From assembly GCA_001600175.1 (NCBI GenBank), contig BCJC01000006.1:1627968-1691967 (forward strand): a stretch of DNA of 64,000 nucleotides, read 5' to 3'. The notes under the pieces are model-generated. The model ran no database searches, had not been told where the DNA came from, and worked only from the letters and a program-made list of their open reading frames with translations. This DNA comes from Erythrobasidium yunnanense. Taxonomy: Eukaryota; Basidiomycota; Cystobasidiomycetes; Erythrobasidiales; Erythrobasidiaceae. The stretch's first letter is position 1; each line of letters starts with the position of its first letter. Both the position numbers and the translations under genes were made by a program. This document shows positions 11,361 through 24,551 of this stretch, piece after piece.

Positions 11361-11922
11361 TTATTTGGTAGAAGAGTACTTGGTGACACCCTTTGTTCCC
11401 TCGGAGATAGCGTGCTTGGCCAATTCACCGGGGAGGATGAGTCTGACGGATGTCTGGATCTCTCTGGATGAGATGGTCGACTTCTTGTTGTACGAAGCGA
11501 GCTTGGATGCCTCGGTAGCGATGCGCTCGAAGATGTCGTTGACGAAGGAGCTGCAGCAATATGGCATCAGCACACAGAACGCGTCGAGTGATGGCGGGAG
11601 AACGAGCTCACTTCAAGATCATCATTGCCTTGTTGGAGATACCGGTATCGGGGTGAACCTGCTTGAGTACCTTGTAGATGTAGGTAGAGTAGGTTTCCTG
11701 ACGCTTGCGCTTTCGCTTCTTCTTGTCACCGTCTGCGGCGGCAGAGGTCTTCTTGGTAGCCTTGCCGGCCTTTCCTCCGGTGGATTCTAGTAGTAACATG
11801 TCAGTATAAGTACATCTGAGGTGTATTGGATGCTGCTACTCACTGGCTGCCTTGCCTCCGGTGGAAGCTGGTGCTTTGCCTCCAGTGGATGCAGGGGCTT
11901 TGGATGCTGGCTTGGGAGGCAT
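11361..11922 (-). CDS. HTB1: Histone H2B
   Basis: Three exons, 11922-11844, 11786-11612 and 11550-11361, encode 147 residues. The basic N-terminal tail starts [18 protein letters not shown] and holds near-identical STGGKA repeats. The histone fold has [19 protein letters not shown], the junction [16 protein letters not shown] made across intron two, and [20 protein letters not shown]. The C-terminus [12 protein letters not shown] contains the Lys expected for Bre1-dependent ubiquitination. The gene is divergent from H2A across 625 bases. Confidence 0.97.
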
Positions 11923-12547
11923 GATGAGTGAGTGGGAGTGGTGTTGGTTGTTGTTGGGAGTGGTGAAGATGTATTTGATGAAGAAGAAAGAGAAGAGGAG
12001 AACGAGACTTTGCAAGTTGATGAAGTTCGAGAGTTGCAAACAACCTTTGTTGATGGAATGTTGCAAGGTCAGCTTTACATGCCTGCCTCAGCTTGAGAAT
12101 GCACAATGCAGATCGAACATTCCTCAAGCAGCCACCAGCTAAGAGCACGCAAGCAGCACGTCAGCCAAACACTGCAATTATGGGCAATCAGGGCAACCTG
12201 TCGCGTTGTTTGGGCAGGCACAGACCGTTGACAGGTCATTAGTAGCTGTCACGCTGTACTGGGCACTCTCTAGGCGATTCCATGCATTGTTTGAGTGCTG
12301 TTTTCTGACTTGCTGACGTGCTCTTAGCAGCTCTGGCACGCAAGCTCGCCGACTTGCGCCACTTGAATGATTAGGCTGGTCCGGCATGCATGCATTTCAA
12401 AGTTGTTATCATTCCTTGCAACGCTGTTTGAGCATTCCATCAAGAATCCAACTTCATCAATCTTCAGACTTCGAGACTCTTTCTTCTTCTCATTCATCAC
12501 TCTCAACTCTCAACACCCAACCACCCAACCTACCCTAATCATCAACC
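11923..12547. promoter_or_regulatory. Bidirectional histone H2A-H2B promoter
   Basis: This 625-base region separates the two start codons, so it must carry both promoters and 5' UTRs. Three short motifs appear on each side in mirrored orientation: CCTTGCAAC, CATTCCATCAA and AACTTCATCAA, at 12414-12460 reading towards H2A and at 12068-12017 (minus strand) reading towards H2B. The last lies about 90-95 bases from each ATG, so it is probably in or near the 5' UTR. A longer inverted motif is listed separately. No factor is assigned. Confidence 0.7.
12138..12328. repeat. Inverted repeat in histone promoter
   Basis: GCTGACGTGCTCTTAGC at 12312-12328 is the reverse complement of GCTAAGAGCACGTCAGC. 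The left arm at 12138-12165 has the same two halves (GCTAAGAGCACG and GCACGTCAGC) separated by six bases. The arms flank the middle of the shared promoter, one facing each gene, as expected for a paired histone control element. Confidence 0.7.
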
Positions 12548-13168
<621 letters not shown>

Positions 13169-13749
13169 GCGACTACTCCCTAGTCTCTCCTCACATCACA
13201 TCACGCTTCACGACCTTTCTTGCTAGGCTAGCTATCTTTGCGCTTTAGCATTATGTCCTCATGATCCATCTCATCTCATCCACTACTTTCGATTTTCGGT
13301 GTAAACCCTCTTTGTTGCTTATAGTAACTAGCTTTTCTACATTTATCTTCATCCTTATCTACTCTTACCCTGTCTTTCCATCTCGTGTGCCCTTGCTCTT
13401 TCTGACACTTCTTGACTTCATCGCTCGAGCAAAGCGAGATCGAGCAATATGACGAGAAGGAAGCAGCAGACAGCACGCATATTTACAGTTTACTGAGCTC
13501 ACGCGCGTGCCCCTGCTTTGTTGACATATCTGCATCCTCACCCTTCCTCATCGAGCCGTGAGCGGACCCAAAACCCCGATGGGACAGGACAAGGCGACCC
13601 TGTGCAACTCCTTCGTCTCTCGTGGGACATACATACATACGTCGGAAGCATGTAGCTGCACCCAAGGCCCTGCAGTCGTTGCAGTCTTTCTCGCCAGCGG
13701 TTGGCTTCGTTCTTGTCTGTATCTCCAAGCGTGAACATTTCCAGCGACG
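13169..13749. other. Intergenic
   Basis: No coding exon recognised. It should hold the H2A 3' end and the promoter of the next plus-strand gene. T- and C-rich tracts are present at 13300-13420. Confidence 0.45.
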
Positions 13750-15074
13750 ATGGTCCGATTCATCAGCACTCGATGGCTCTCTACACTTCCTATCCTATGC
13801 CTACTAGCTACGGTCTTAAGCCCAGCAGCTTGTGCGCCCATAGCTCCTCGCCCAACACGTCTTTCCCTCATCTCCTTCTTCGAGCCGACCCAGCTTCCCT
13901 CTCAAGATTTCCTCACTTCTATCCAAGCACAAGTGAATGTCCTAGATCTGCACATTGTGCAGCTCGTACAGCGCGTCGAAGATTGCGAAGAAGAAGCGGG
14001 TGGTCAATTTCCCTATAATGTCCAAAGAAGCTGCATGACGCGGAGTATACTGGTCGAGAAGATAAGCGAGACGTTATGCGAGCAATGGGCGTGTGAAGAA
14101 GATAAGGAGAAGCGTGTACACGCTCGAGTCGGGGCGGTTGCAGCTTCTACAGGCTCATTTGAGATCTTCCAGGTAAGTTGTTTGACACTCGACTGTTTTA
14201 GGACTTTTCTGAGTGTTAGCTGCGATATAGCCGCTGTTCGGCCTCGTGCTACGCGACTCTCTGTCCCAAGGCAGTCACTGGGGCTGGCTACAAGCGAACA
14301 CACGCGTTGGCGACCTTGAAAGCCTGTTTCCATTTGATCTCCTACACCGCTTCGACATCATTACCTACTTGACGAATCCGCAAGATGCTATACACCTCGA
14401 CAAGGCCATCACCATCATGCGGCGTCTTCCCTTCACCGGCCTTGTCGCTGGAGCAGAAGAATTCGCATCGAGCTCCGCTTTCCTGGCTGTTCAGTCCTCT
14501 GGTACCTTCTCGAGTGACTACTGGACGCAGAGACTTCTGCATTCGTCTGAGTCTCGCTTGAACTGGATAGCGGTGACGCAAGGCTTGTCTAAAGCATCGG
14601 AAAGCAGCGCGATATCGCTTCATGGGAAGCGGCTCCTTCACACAGAACGTGATACTGCTGTCGTGGAGGTCTTGCGCAAACCCAGAGCATACTCGACTTT
14701 TACTCCCTCCGGCGAGATTAGCCCATTACAGCTACGAGAAGCGAAGGATGGAGAGCCAAGCTGTACTTCAACTGATGCTGAGGTGAGTTCAATTCAGCTA
14801 CCGCGAGAGCATTTGATCAGTCACTAATTCTGCATTGCTTTCCTTTCCCTAGTCACGAAGTCAGTTCTGCCCCAGTCCGTCATCGAGCAGCTGGCACCAC
14901 CGCATATACTACATGAAGGTTCTTGGGCAGCTAGTGGAGCGTAAGGAGCCTCTAGCACTAGAAGATCAATTCAGCAAGCCGGAAGAGGTGCTTTTTGCAC
15001 CAAGCAGTCCATATGCCTTTGAACAGGAGAGGAGACCGGCGGGTGGTACACCAATGCTAGTTCTTCAGACGTAG
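13750..15074 (+). CDS. Hypothetical membrane-anchored or secreted protein
   Basis: Exons 13750-14172, 14231-14782 and 14853-15074 give 398 residues in phase 0 at both joins. The N-terminus MVRFISTRWLSTLPILCLLA followed by TVLSPAACAP looks like a signal peptide or signal anchor. The rest is soluble, with a helical N-terminal half (LDLHIVQLVQRVEDCEEE), a middle segment PLFGLVLRDSLSQGSHWGWL and a C-terminal IYYMKVLGQLVERKEP. No family recognised. Three of its six Cys after the signal lie close together (residues 95-115). The plus strand continues from H2A, with about 580 bases between. Confidence 0.65.
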
Positions 15075-15480
15075 TATGGATCATAAATGCAATCATGTAG
15101 CATTCGAGGAGTTTGGGCTGTTGTTGTAACATTGGAGCGTCCGGGCAAGCAGAGGGCGCGGCACATTCGTTCGAGGCAGTCGTCGATGTTTGCGTTTATT
15201 CAATACATTCGCCCAACTATGTGTTGTCTTGAGAAAGGCCGGCTGTGAGCTTTTCCTTGCGGATCACGCCGTCGTGCGTATTGTTTTCGTCGATCGCCTC
15301 TCTCAGAATTGTTTGACTTTTCTTTACCAATTCTTGGATCCTGGCAACACTTGCAACTTCTCTTGAAGACTCTCAATAGCGTAGACGTAATCTAGCCCAT
15401 CTGGCTGCGGTCTGCGCCTTTCTCGCTCGGATCAGGGTGCCCTTCTTGGACAGGCAAACACAAGGGACAAAGAGTCCAGG
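15075..15480. other. Intergenic
   Basis: No exon seen. It should hold the promoter of the Polo-like kinase gene, whose ATG at 15481 directly follows a purine-rich leader. Confidence 0.45.
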
Positions 15481-18379
<2,899 letters not shown>

Positions 18380-18774
18380 CAAACCTTTGGGGAATTCGCT
18401 AATTTCATTCATTCGTTTTCGTTGCGTTCTTCACTTTACCCGCTTTATGACCATGATACATAATGACTGTACAGCATGATGCCCCCTCTTTATGATAGAC
18501 CGCAACCTGTAATATCGCTGCCGGAAGTGTAAGCTCTGCATGAACGCTGTAATCGCACGTGTAATCGCACGTATTCTCGCTGCTTTGCGATAATTCTCGA
18601 TGCATCACTTCGGCTGAGCGCAGACAAACTTGGAGTGTGCCTTGTCTTCTTCCTGCGTAACTTAACGCTTCTCGCGATATGCGCCCGACTTGACCCTGTC
18701 AGGATGCAGACACTTGACAAGAGACGCGCCTCGTAGAGACAGCAGCCCGACTTGAAGGCTAGGGGCAGCCAACG
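18380..18774. other. Intergenic
   Basis: No exon seen. An exact repeat, aatcgcacgt, occurs twice in a row near 18550-18572. The stretch leads into the next plus-strand gene. Confidence 0.4.
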
Positions 18775-19424
18775 ATGGCGGCCTCTGCAGCCGGCAAGCC
18801 CAAAGTGACGACCTTGAGCATACTAGAGACGAATCTTCTCGACAAGACGAGTCTGGACGACACCGTTACTGAAGAGATGGTTGCTGGCGCGCTAAAAGCT
18901 GCTGCTGGATCAGCTTCATCGAAAGACAAGGGCAAGAAAGGCAGTGGTAAAGCTGGCAAGCGTTCCATCGAGTACGCTATCCGTACTTCCTTCAACGAGT
19001 GTACTCACTAATGCTACTTCGGTATTGCCAGCTCTGAGACCGTACGCGCCATCACACGCGACCTGAATGCACAACAACGAGCGAAACGAGCCCAAATAGC
19101 AGGGAGCATTGTTGCTTTCAGCCAGCGATACGACGCTGTAGACGCAAGCGAGGAAGCAGAGCTGTACGAAGAAGACGTCGAAGCGAAAGAACAGCAAGCT
19201 CTACTGGAAGATAGGTTGACGCTGCAGGAAGCAGTGGAGAGGCTGCAGGAGCTCGAACAGCAGTTACAGCAGGAGTATAAAGCGATGCAGAGCAAGCTCA
19301 AGGCGCACAAGAAGGCCATGACGAGGTGAGGCTTTGTTGACATGACCTTCCATGTTTTCTTACTGACAGTCTACGCGCTTGCAGTGCAGTAGACAACATC
19401 GCACAGATAGCTAAAGAGCAATAG
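18775..19424 (+). CDS. Small coiled-coil hypothetical protein
   Basis: Exons 18775-18998, 19032-19325 and 19385-19424 give 185 residues; intron one is only 33 nt. The N-terminal 65 residues are Ala/Lys/Gly-rich. After residue 95 the protein is a long, highly charged helix (YEEDVEAKEQQALLEDRL, QEAVERLQELEQQLQQEY) predicted as coiled coil, ending IAQIAKEQ. No family recognised. The size and shape would suit a small subunit of a kinetochore, vesicle-tether or BLOC-like complex, but nothing in the sequence decides this. Confidence 0.65.
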
Positions 19425-19680
19425 TTATGTTAGTATGTCTGCTGGAGAAGGGCTTCGGCTTTTTTGCGAAGTCGAGCCCAGGACCGCATGACACGATGTT
19501 GTCGTGCTACGACCCGAAAATGATATATCAGGTTGTGAGAAGTATTGTGATAGAGTGTATCCAATAGCAGAACTCGTTACTTCTCGTTTTGCCAGCCCTG
19601 ATCATTGCATTTCAATGCAAAGCATACAACCGCCCTTTGATTCCTTACCCTGACCATCAAACGTCGAAGATAGCATAGCA

Positions 19681-20756
19681 ATGTCTCGGTCCAGTTCTAT
19701 TCCCGAGCACAGTCAAGCTATTCAACGCAAGAGTGCAGCGCAGAGCTCGGTGAGTGGTCGACCCTGAACATGACGTGGGACAGCGACAAGAGAGAACGGG
19801 CTGAAACAGGGTTGGCGTGTTATATCGACAGGATACATCAACTTCAAGCAAAGATCCCAGTGAAAAGAAGCAGCTCAAAGAGTTGTGCGTCCTCGCTCCA
19901 CCCGTCCTCGTTCTGGCGTTCCCCGAGCTCATCTTCATGTTCCGTTCTCCTCACTTTGGACTGCCTGTCTCGCTCTCTTGTCTGCAGCATCGATGATCAA
20001 GGCCACTTCTCCCTCGTCCGAAACTTCCGCCTCGCAGACTGCGTAACAATCATGAATGGCGTATGCGGGAGCTTGTCCATCTTCAACAGCGGAAAGTACA
20101 TGCTCACAAGCAACTCGTCGTATCTATGGTAAGTCGTACTCTCTAACGAACCATGTGAATCTATTCTGAAGAAGTACCGCCTTTGCAAATACAGGATAGC
20201 ACTCGTGGCCCCGCTCGCGGGTATGCTCTTTGACCTATTCGATGGCAAGATTGCGCGCTGGAGGAACGAGAGCAGCATGCTTGGACAAGAGCTCGACAGT
20301 TTGGCCGATTCCGTCAGCTGCTCCCCGCACAACGTCTGGCGCATTCGCTGACGCTGTCAACAGATCTCATTCGGCGTCGCACCCGCTTTTCTTGGCTTCG
20401 CTATCGGTCTACGAAGCACTGCAGACATCTTCATTCTGACAACCTTCATCTGCTGCGGTATTGCCCGCCTGGCCCGCTTCAACGCGACCGTCGCTCTTCT
20501 ACCCAAAGACAAGACTGGAAAATCACAATACTTCGAAGGCCTACCTATTCCAACATCATTGGTGCTGGTAGGATGCATGGCTGCGTGCGTCAAGCTGGGT
20601 TATATCGAAGGACCAGGTGGAAGAGGAGAAGGACTGCCTGGGGGTCTCGTCATGGCGTTCAAGGATACTCCGCTGGAGATGCACTGGGTATCAGTCATCT
20701 TTGGCATATGGGCCGCTCTCATGGTCTCAAAGACTCTGCATATCCCAAAGCCGTAG
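19681..20756 (+). CDS. CHO1: CDP-diacylglycerol-serine O-phosphatidyltransferase
   Basis: Exons 19681-19749, 19832-19881, 19988-20128, 20195-20312 and 20364-20756 give 256 residues. The CDP-alcohol phosphotransferase signature is complete: DGKIARWRN, then GQELDSLAD, with all three Asp and the Gly. The Cho1-type N-terminal motif [19 protein letters not shown] precedes it. Several hydrophobic helices follow ([44 protein letters not shown]), consistent with an ER integral enzyme that makes phosphatidylserine from CDP-DAG and serine. A long apparent frame between exons two and three is intronic. Length is normal for fungal Cho1. Confidence 0.95.
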
Positions 20757-21302
20757 ATGGAAGACAAAGCTCTCATCGATGATGCATACTCCCCGGAGTG
20801 GCATAAGCTCAATGTACTGTAGTACTAGCCAATAGTTATGGATCACAAAAACACGTATAAACGTTGCGTTTGCTCTAAACTTTTGCCATTATTGCGACTT
20901 TGTCAACCTTGTCTCGCTTGCTCCAGCACCAATACGGCTTCGACGAACAACAACGCTGCAACGCATGTAGGATTGATACAATGATCCAGCGATTGCGAGT
21001 TGACGAGAAGCAAAGCCTCGCCTGCCTTCGAGTATATTAGCCCAACATGCCTGAGAAGCCGCGTCAAAATCGACTGAGGAATGCTTTTGGAAGATCCGAT
21101 GTTTAGTTAATGCAAAGATAAACAACAATCAACAACAACACAACATTGACGATGCTCGCTTCACAAGCCTGAACACTAACGCAGTCTCCGCCTGAAGGCA
21201 TGCTAATAAGATAGCGAAGCGAATTATGCAAGCAACTGTTGCAGCGCAGTAGTCCGTATACAGCTCCCTTTCCTTCTACGCACCTCGTTAGCTGCCTGTA
21301 AA
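20757..21302. other. Intergenic
   Basis: No gene supported on either strand. The open frames lack splice context and known motifs. The region holds the CHO1 3' end and the promoter of the secreted DUF1996 gene. Confidence 0.4.
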
Positions 21303-23987
21303 ATGCGACTACTCTCTGTCTGGCTGGCTGGAACCAGCTTCTTCCTTTCCTTGGGCGCAGGAATAGTTTCGGCTGCTGAACCAGGCTTCGATATCCACTT
21401 TGGGACGAATACACTTGCGGCAACGCCAACGCAGCCTCCTGTACAAGCAGGGTAAGGCAGTCTTCCCACCAGATTCAACGAAGGTCGTGACTGACAGCCA
21501 GCGTCCACGGCATCAAGCACCGCAAGCTATGTGTCGACAGGTCCACTTTCGCACGATGGAAAGCATAAGCGAGGACGCCGGCTAATCGAGCGACACAATG
21601 ATCATCATCACGAAGCACGCGACGTGACAGCAAACGCAGCACCGAGCACGGGAGTCTGGCTTTCTTCAGATGGCACAAGAACAGTCACTATCACTACAGC
21701 TTCTGTTGGCTCAGCTTGTGGAGCTGCTTTTGGGACAAGATCTATCTGCGCAACACCCTCTGCGGTGTGTACGCCAGCGGGCAGAGGATCGACCTGTCAA
21801 TCTGGCAAGTAAACGATACTAAGTTTACATAGGGAAGCTATGCTGAGCGTATCATATGTCAACAGTGACTGCAACGCCTACGACGATTAGTACGGTCAGC
21901 GAACAGACGGGAACGGGACTATGGATGAGCAGTGACTTGTCACGGACTATTTACATCACGACAGCATCAATGAGCAATCGATGCGGAGCAGCCGCGAACA
22001 CGCGGACCGTGTGCGAGAGTCCATTAGCCGTGTGCTCTCAGGCTTCGGGACAAGCTTTTTCCTCCTGTCTGCCTGGTAAGTCGTGTAGCGAGACTGACAT
22101 CAACAATTAGCTGACCACCGTCTTACTGTCCAGTACCTACAACTACGCCTTCTGCAACGCCCGAACAGACGGGCACCGGCGTCTGGCTCAGCAGCGATGC
22201 TTCCCGAACTATCGTCATCTCCACGGCATCTATGAATGCAAGATGTGGTGCAGCTTTCAACACGCGAACAGTCTGTTCAAGCCCAGCTGTCTGTACTTCG
22301 ACAGCGGGACAAGCCTATTCTTCGTGCGGCACCGGTGAGTTGACTTGCTGTCTTGTGAATCATTTTATTACTCACTGATCATGGTCACGATGCAGATGTC
22401 CCGCAGACTACGCCGACTACAGCACCGTCTAGCGTTCAGACAGGAACGGGAGTGTGGCAGTCAACAGCTGCTTCGACCACCATCGTCATCACCACAGCCT
22501 CCTCTGGCGAACGATGCGGAGCAGCCTTCGGTACACGCACTGTCTGCGCGACCCCTTCGGCAGTCTGTACGAGTGCCAGCGGTCAAGCCTTCCAGACTTG
22601 CTCAGCCGCCCCAACAGCCTCGCGACCAGTCTTGATAGGCCCTCCTTATGCAACGTCAACTGTCCGCTGTCTTGATGGAAGCATCTACAAAGGACCGATG
22701 GACCAGTGCAAGCTACCATATCCCCCATCCTTGGGCTACGCCAGTGGCTTCAACTACTCGCAATACCTTAACGTAGGCCGACAACCCAAATTTCACATCG
22801 AGGCTATCGCGCAGTTGGTAGATCAGATGGTCGACCCTATCATATCGCCGGGGCAGCCTTTCTCACAACATACGCACACCTTCTTTGGCGGATCAATGAT
22901 AAATCCAAACTTGACGTACGAGCAGCTGCAGAACGGCTCATGCTCTTCCGTCAGTATACAGGCAGACAAATCATCGTACTGGATACCGACGCTATATGTA
23001 AGCCAAAGCCTTCGCATTGTTTGGCAAACAGAATCTAACCATCTCTATACAGGCTTTCAATGGTACGACATATCAACGCTTGCAGCCATCACAACGCTTC
23101 TACTACTTAATGTCACACTGGGTGCGTGTCGTTACGCACTTATGCGCTGCACTGTTTAGGCTGACTTTGCTGCTGAAAGGTCATCGACGGCCCGCCTGAG
23201 ATTAAGCCCTTCGAAGAAGTAATACATCCTTTCCCAAAGGGATTCAGGCAGCTCATTGGCAATCCTGCACGCAAGACATACGATCCCAACAACGTAGCGC
23301 ACGCGAAAAGTGGATCTTACTATTGCTGGCAGAAGAATGGGACCGTGACGTACTCCACTGCATTTCCTACAGGATGCACGGCCGTTCAGGCTATTAGTGT
23401 TGCCCCGCCTTGCTGGGACGGCGTGAATCTATACTTGCAGGACAGTGCTCATATGGCCGTAAGCTATGGCGGTTCAGTTTGTTACAAGTCCTGTCTTGCT
23501 TACAGTGACACTCTTACAGTATTCTGTCAACTTTCAGAATGAACCCCAAGGCGAGGCTGGGTTCTGTCCGCCATCGCACCCTGTTCGTGTGCCGCAAGTC
23601 ATGTTTGAAAGCAGCTTCGATCTGAGCACAGTGACCGGCGACTTCCAACTGGTCTTTGCAAACGGAGACACCACTGGCTACGGGATGCATTCAGACTTCT
23701 TCAATGGGTGGGACATCGATGTCTTGCAAGCTGCAATCGACACAGTTTACGTCAAAGGGGCTACTCCTGCACAGTCGAAATATTACGACTTGAGTTCTGG
23801 AGAAATGATGGCTTTCAACAACCCTAGCTCGGATTTGGGGTATCTCTACTGGTATGCTATGCAGTGCAAGATCGAACAACCTATGGTTGCGGGCGGATTC
23901 GATATTCCGTACGCGCGCCGGACATACTATACTAAACTCCCTGGGTGCAATCCTCTGTGGGCTTCTGGCCCGAAACCTACATGCTAG
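21303..23987 (+). CDS. Secreted DUF1996 protein with four Cys repeats
   Basis: A signal peptide (RLLSVWLAGTSFFLSLGAG) starts at 21303. Four copies of a module of about 50 residues follow, TGxWxSSDxSRTIxITTAS then RCGAAFNTRTVC and AVCT, encoded by exons 21498-21804, 21866-22075, 22134-22334 and the start of the exon at 22396. The C-terminal two thirds is a DUF1996 (PF09362) domain: CLDGSIYKGPMDQCKLPYP, GYASGFNYSQYLNVG, HTHTFFGG, FYYLMSHW, PCWDGVNL, HSDFFNGWD, ending LWASGPKPTC. DUF1996 proteins are fungal secreted or wall-associated proteins of unknown biochemical role. The intron after 21804 uses a GC donor (gcaagt); the GT two bases further on would give a stop. Related copies lie at 28697 and 45864. 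Confidence 0.85.
21636..22612 (+). repeat. Four tandem Cys-rich modules in the DUF1996 gene
   Basis: Each unit is carried by its own exon, and each join falls in phase 1. Units share TGxGxWxSS, TITTAS or ISTAS, CGAA and TxxVC, with four Cys in each unit. Units three and four are the closest by eye. Confidence 0.75.
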
Positions 23988-24551
23988 GCGCCGCCTCGGA
24001 CGGAATCACCACAATCTTGCGACTTCTAGCGCATGCGGCAGTGCTGCCTTCTGCAAATCTTAGTGTAGAGCGCCCAAGCACAGCTGTGAAAGGCGTTCTG
24101 GGCTGCTTCAGCCGGTTCATCACGCTATGCGATGCTATGGCCTTCAAAAGAGCCTGCCAGGCCGGCCCACGGATGGTTTGGTCAAGCAGCTACCATGAAC
24201 AAGGTGTCCAGCAAGATCTTGCGTTCTTGGGAGGGAGCGGTGCTTGCAGAACTTGAGCCTCAACGACCCCCACCGTGCTTGAAGAAAGCTATCGCTACGT
24301 GAGACCAGAGTAGACATACATTAGATGCAAGTTACTCTAATGATATCTTGGCTGCAATGTAGCGATTGAAGGTGTAAGTAGGGTACAGAATCGGAATAAG
24401 AACACAGGTTCCTTCCCCGAGTCCTGTTGATTTAGCTCGAGAATCGAGGACCCGGATCTCTTTGTCAAAATTAGCTTGATGACAAGTCTTGTGCACTTGC
24501 TTCGCACCTTATCGCGTACCTTTGCCTGCAACCGGTCATCATAGATCGGTC
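23988..24551. other. Intergenic
   Basis: No coding exon recognised. It should hold the DUF1996 gene 3' end and the SEC24 promoter. Confidence 0.4.
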
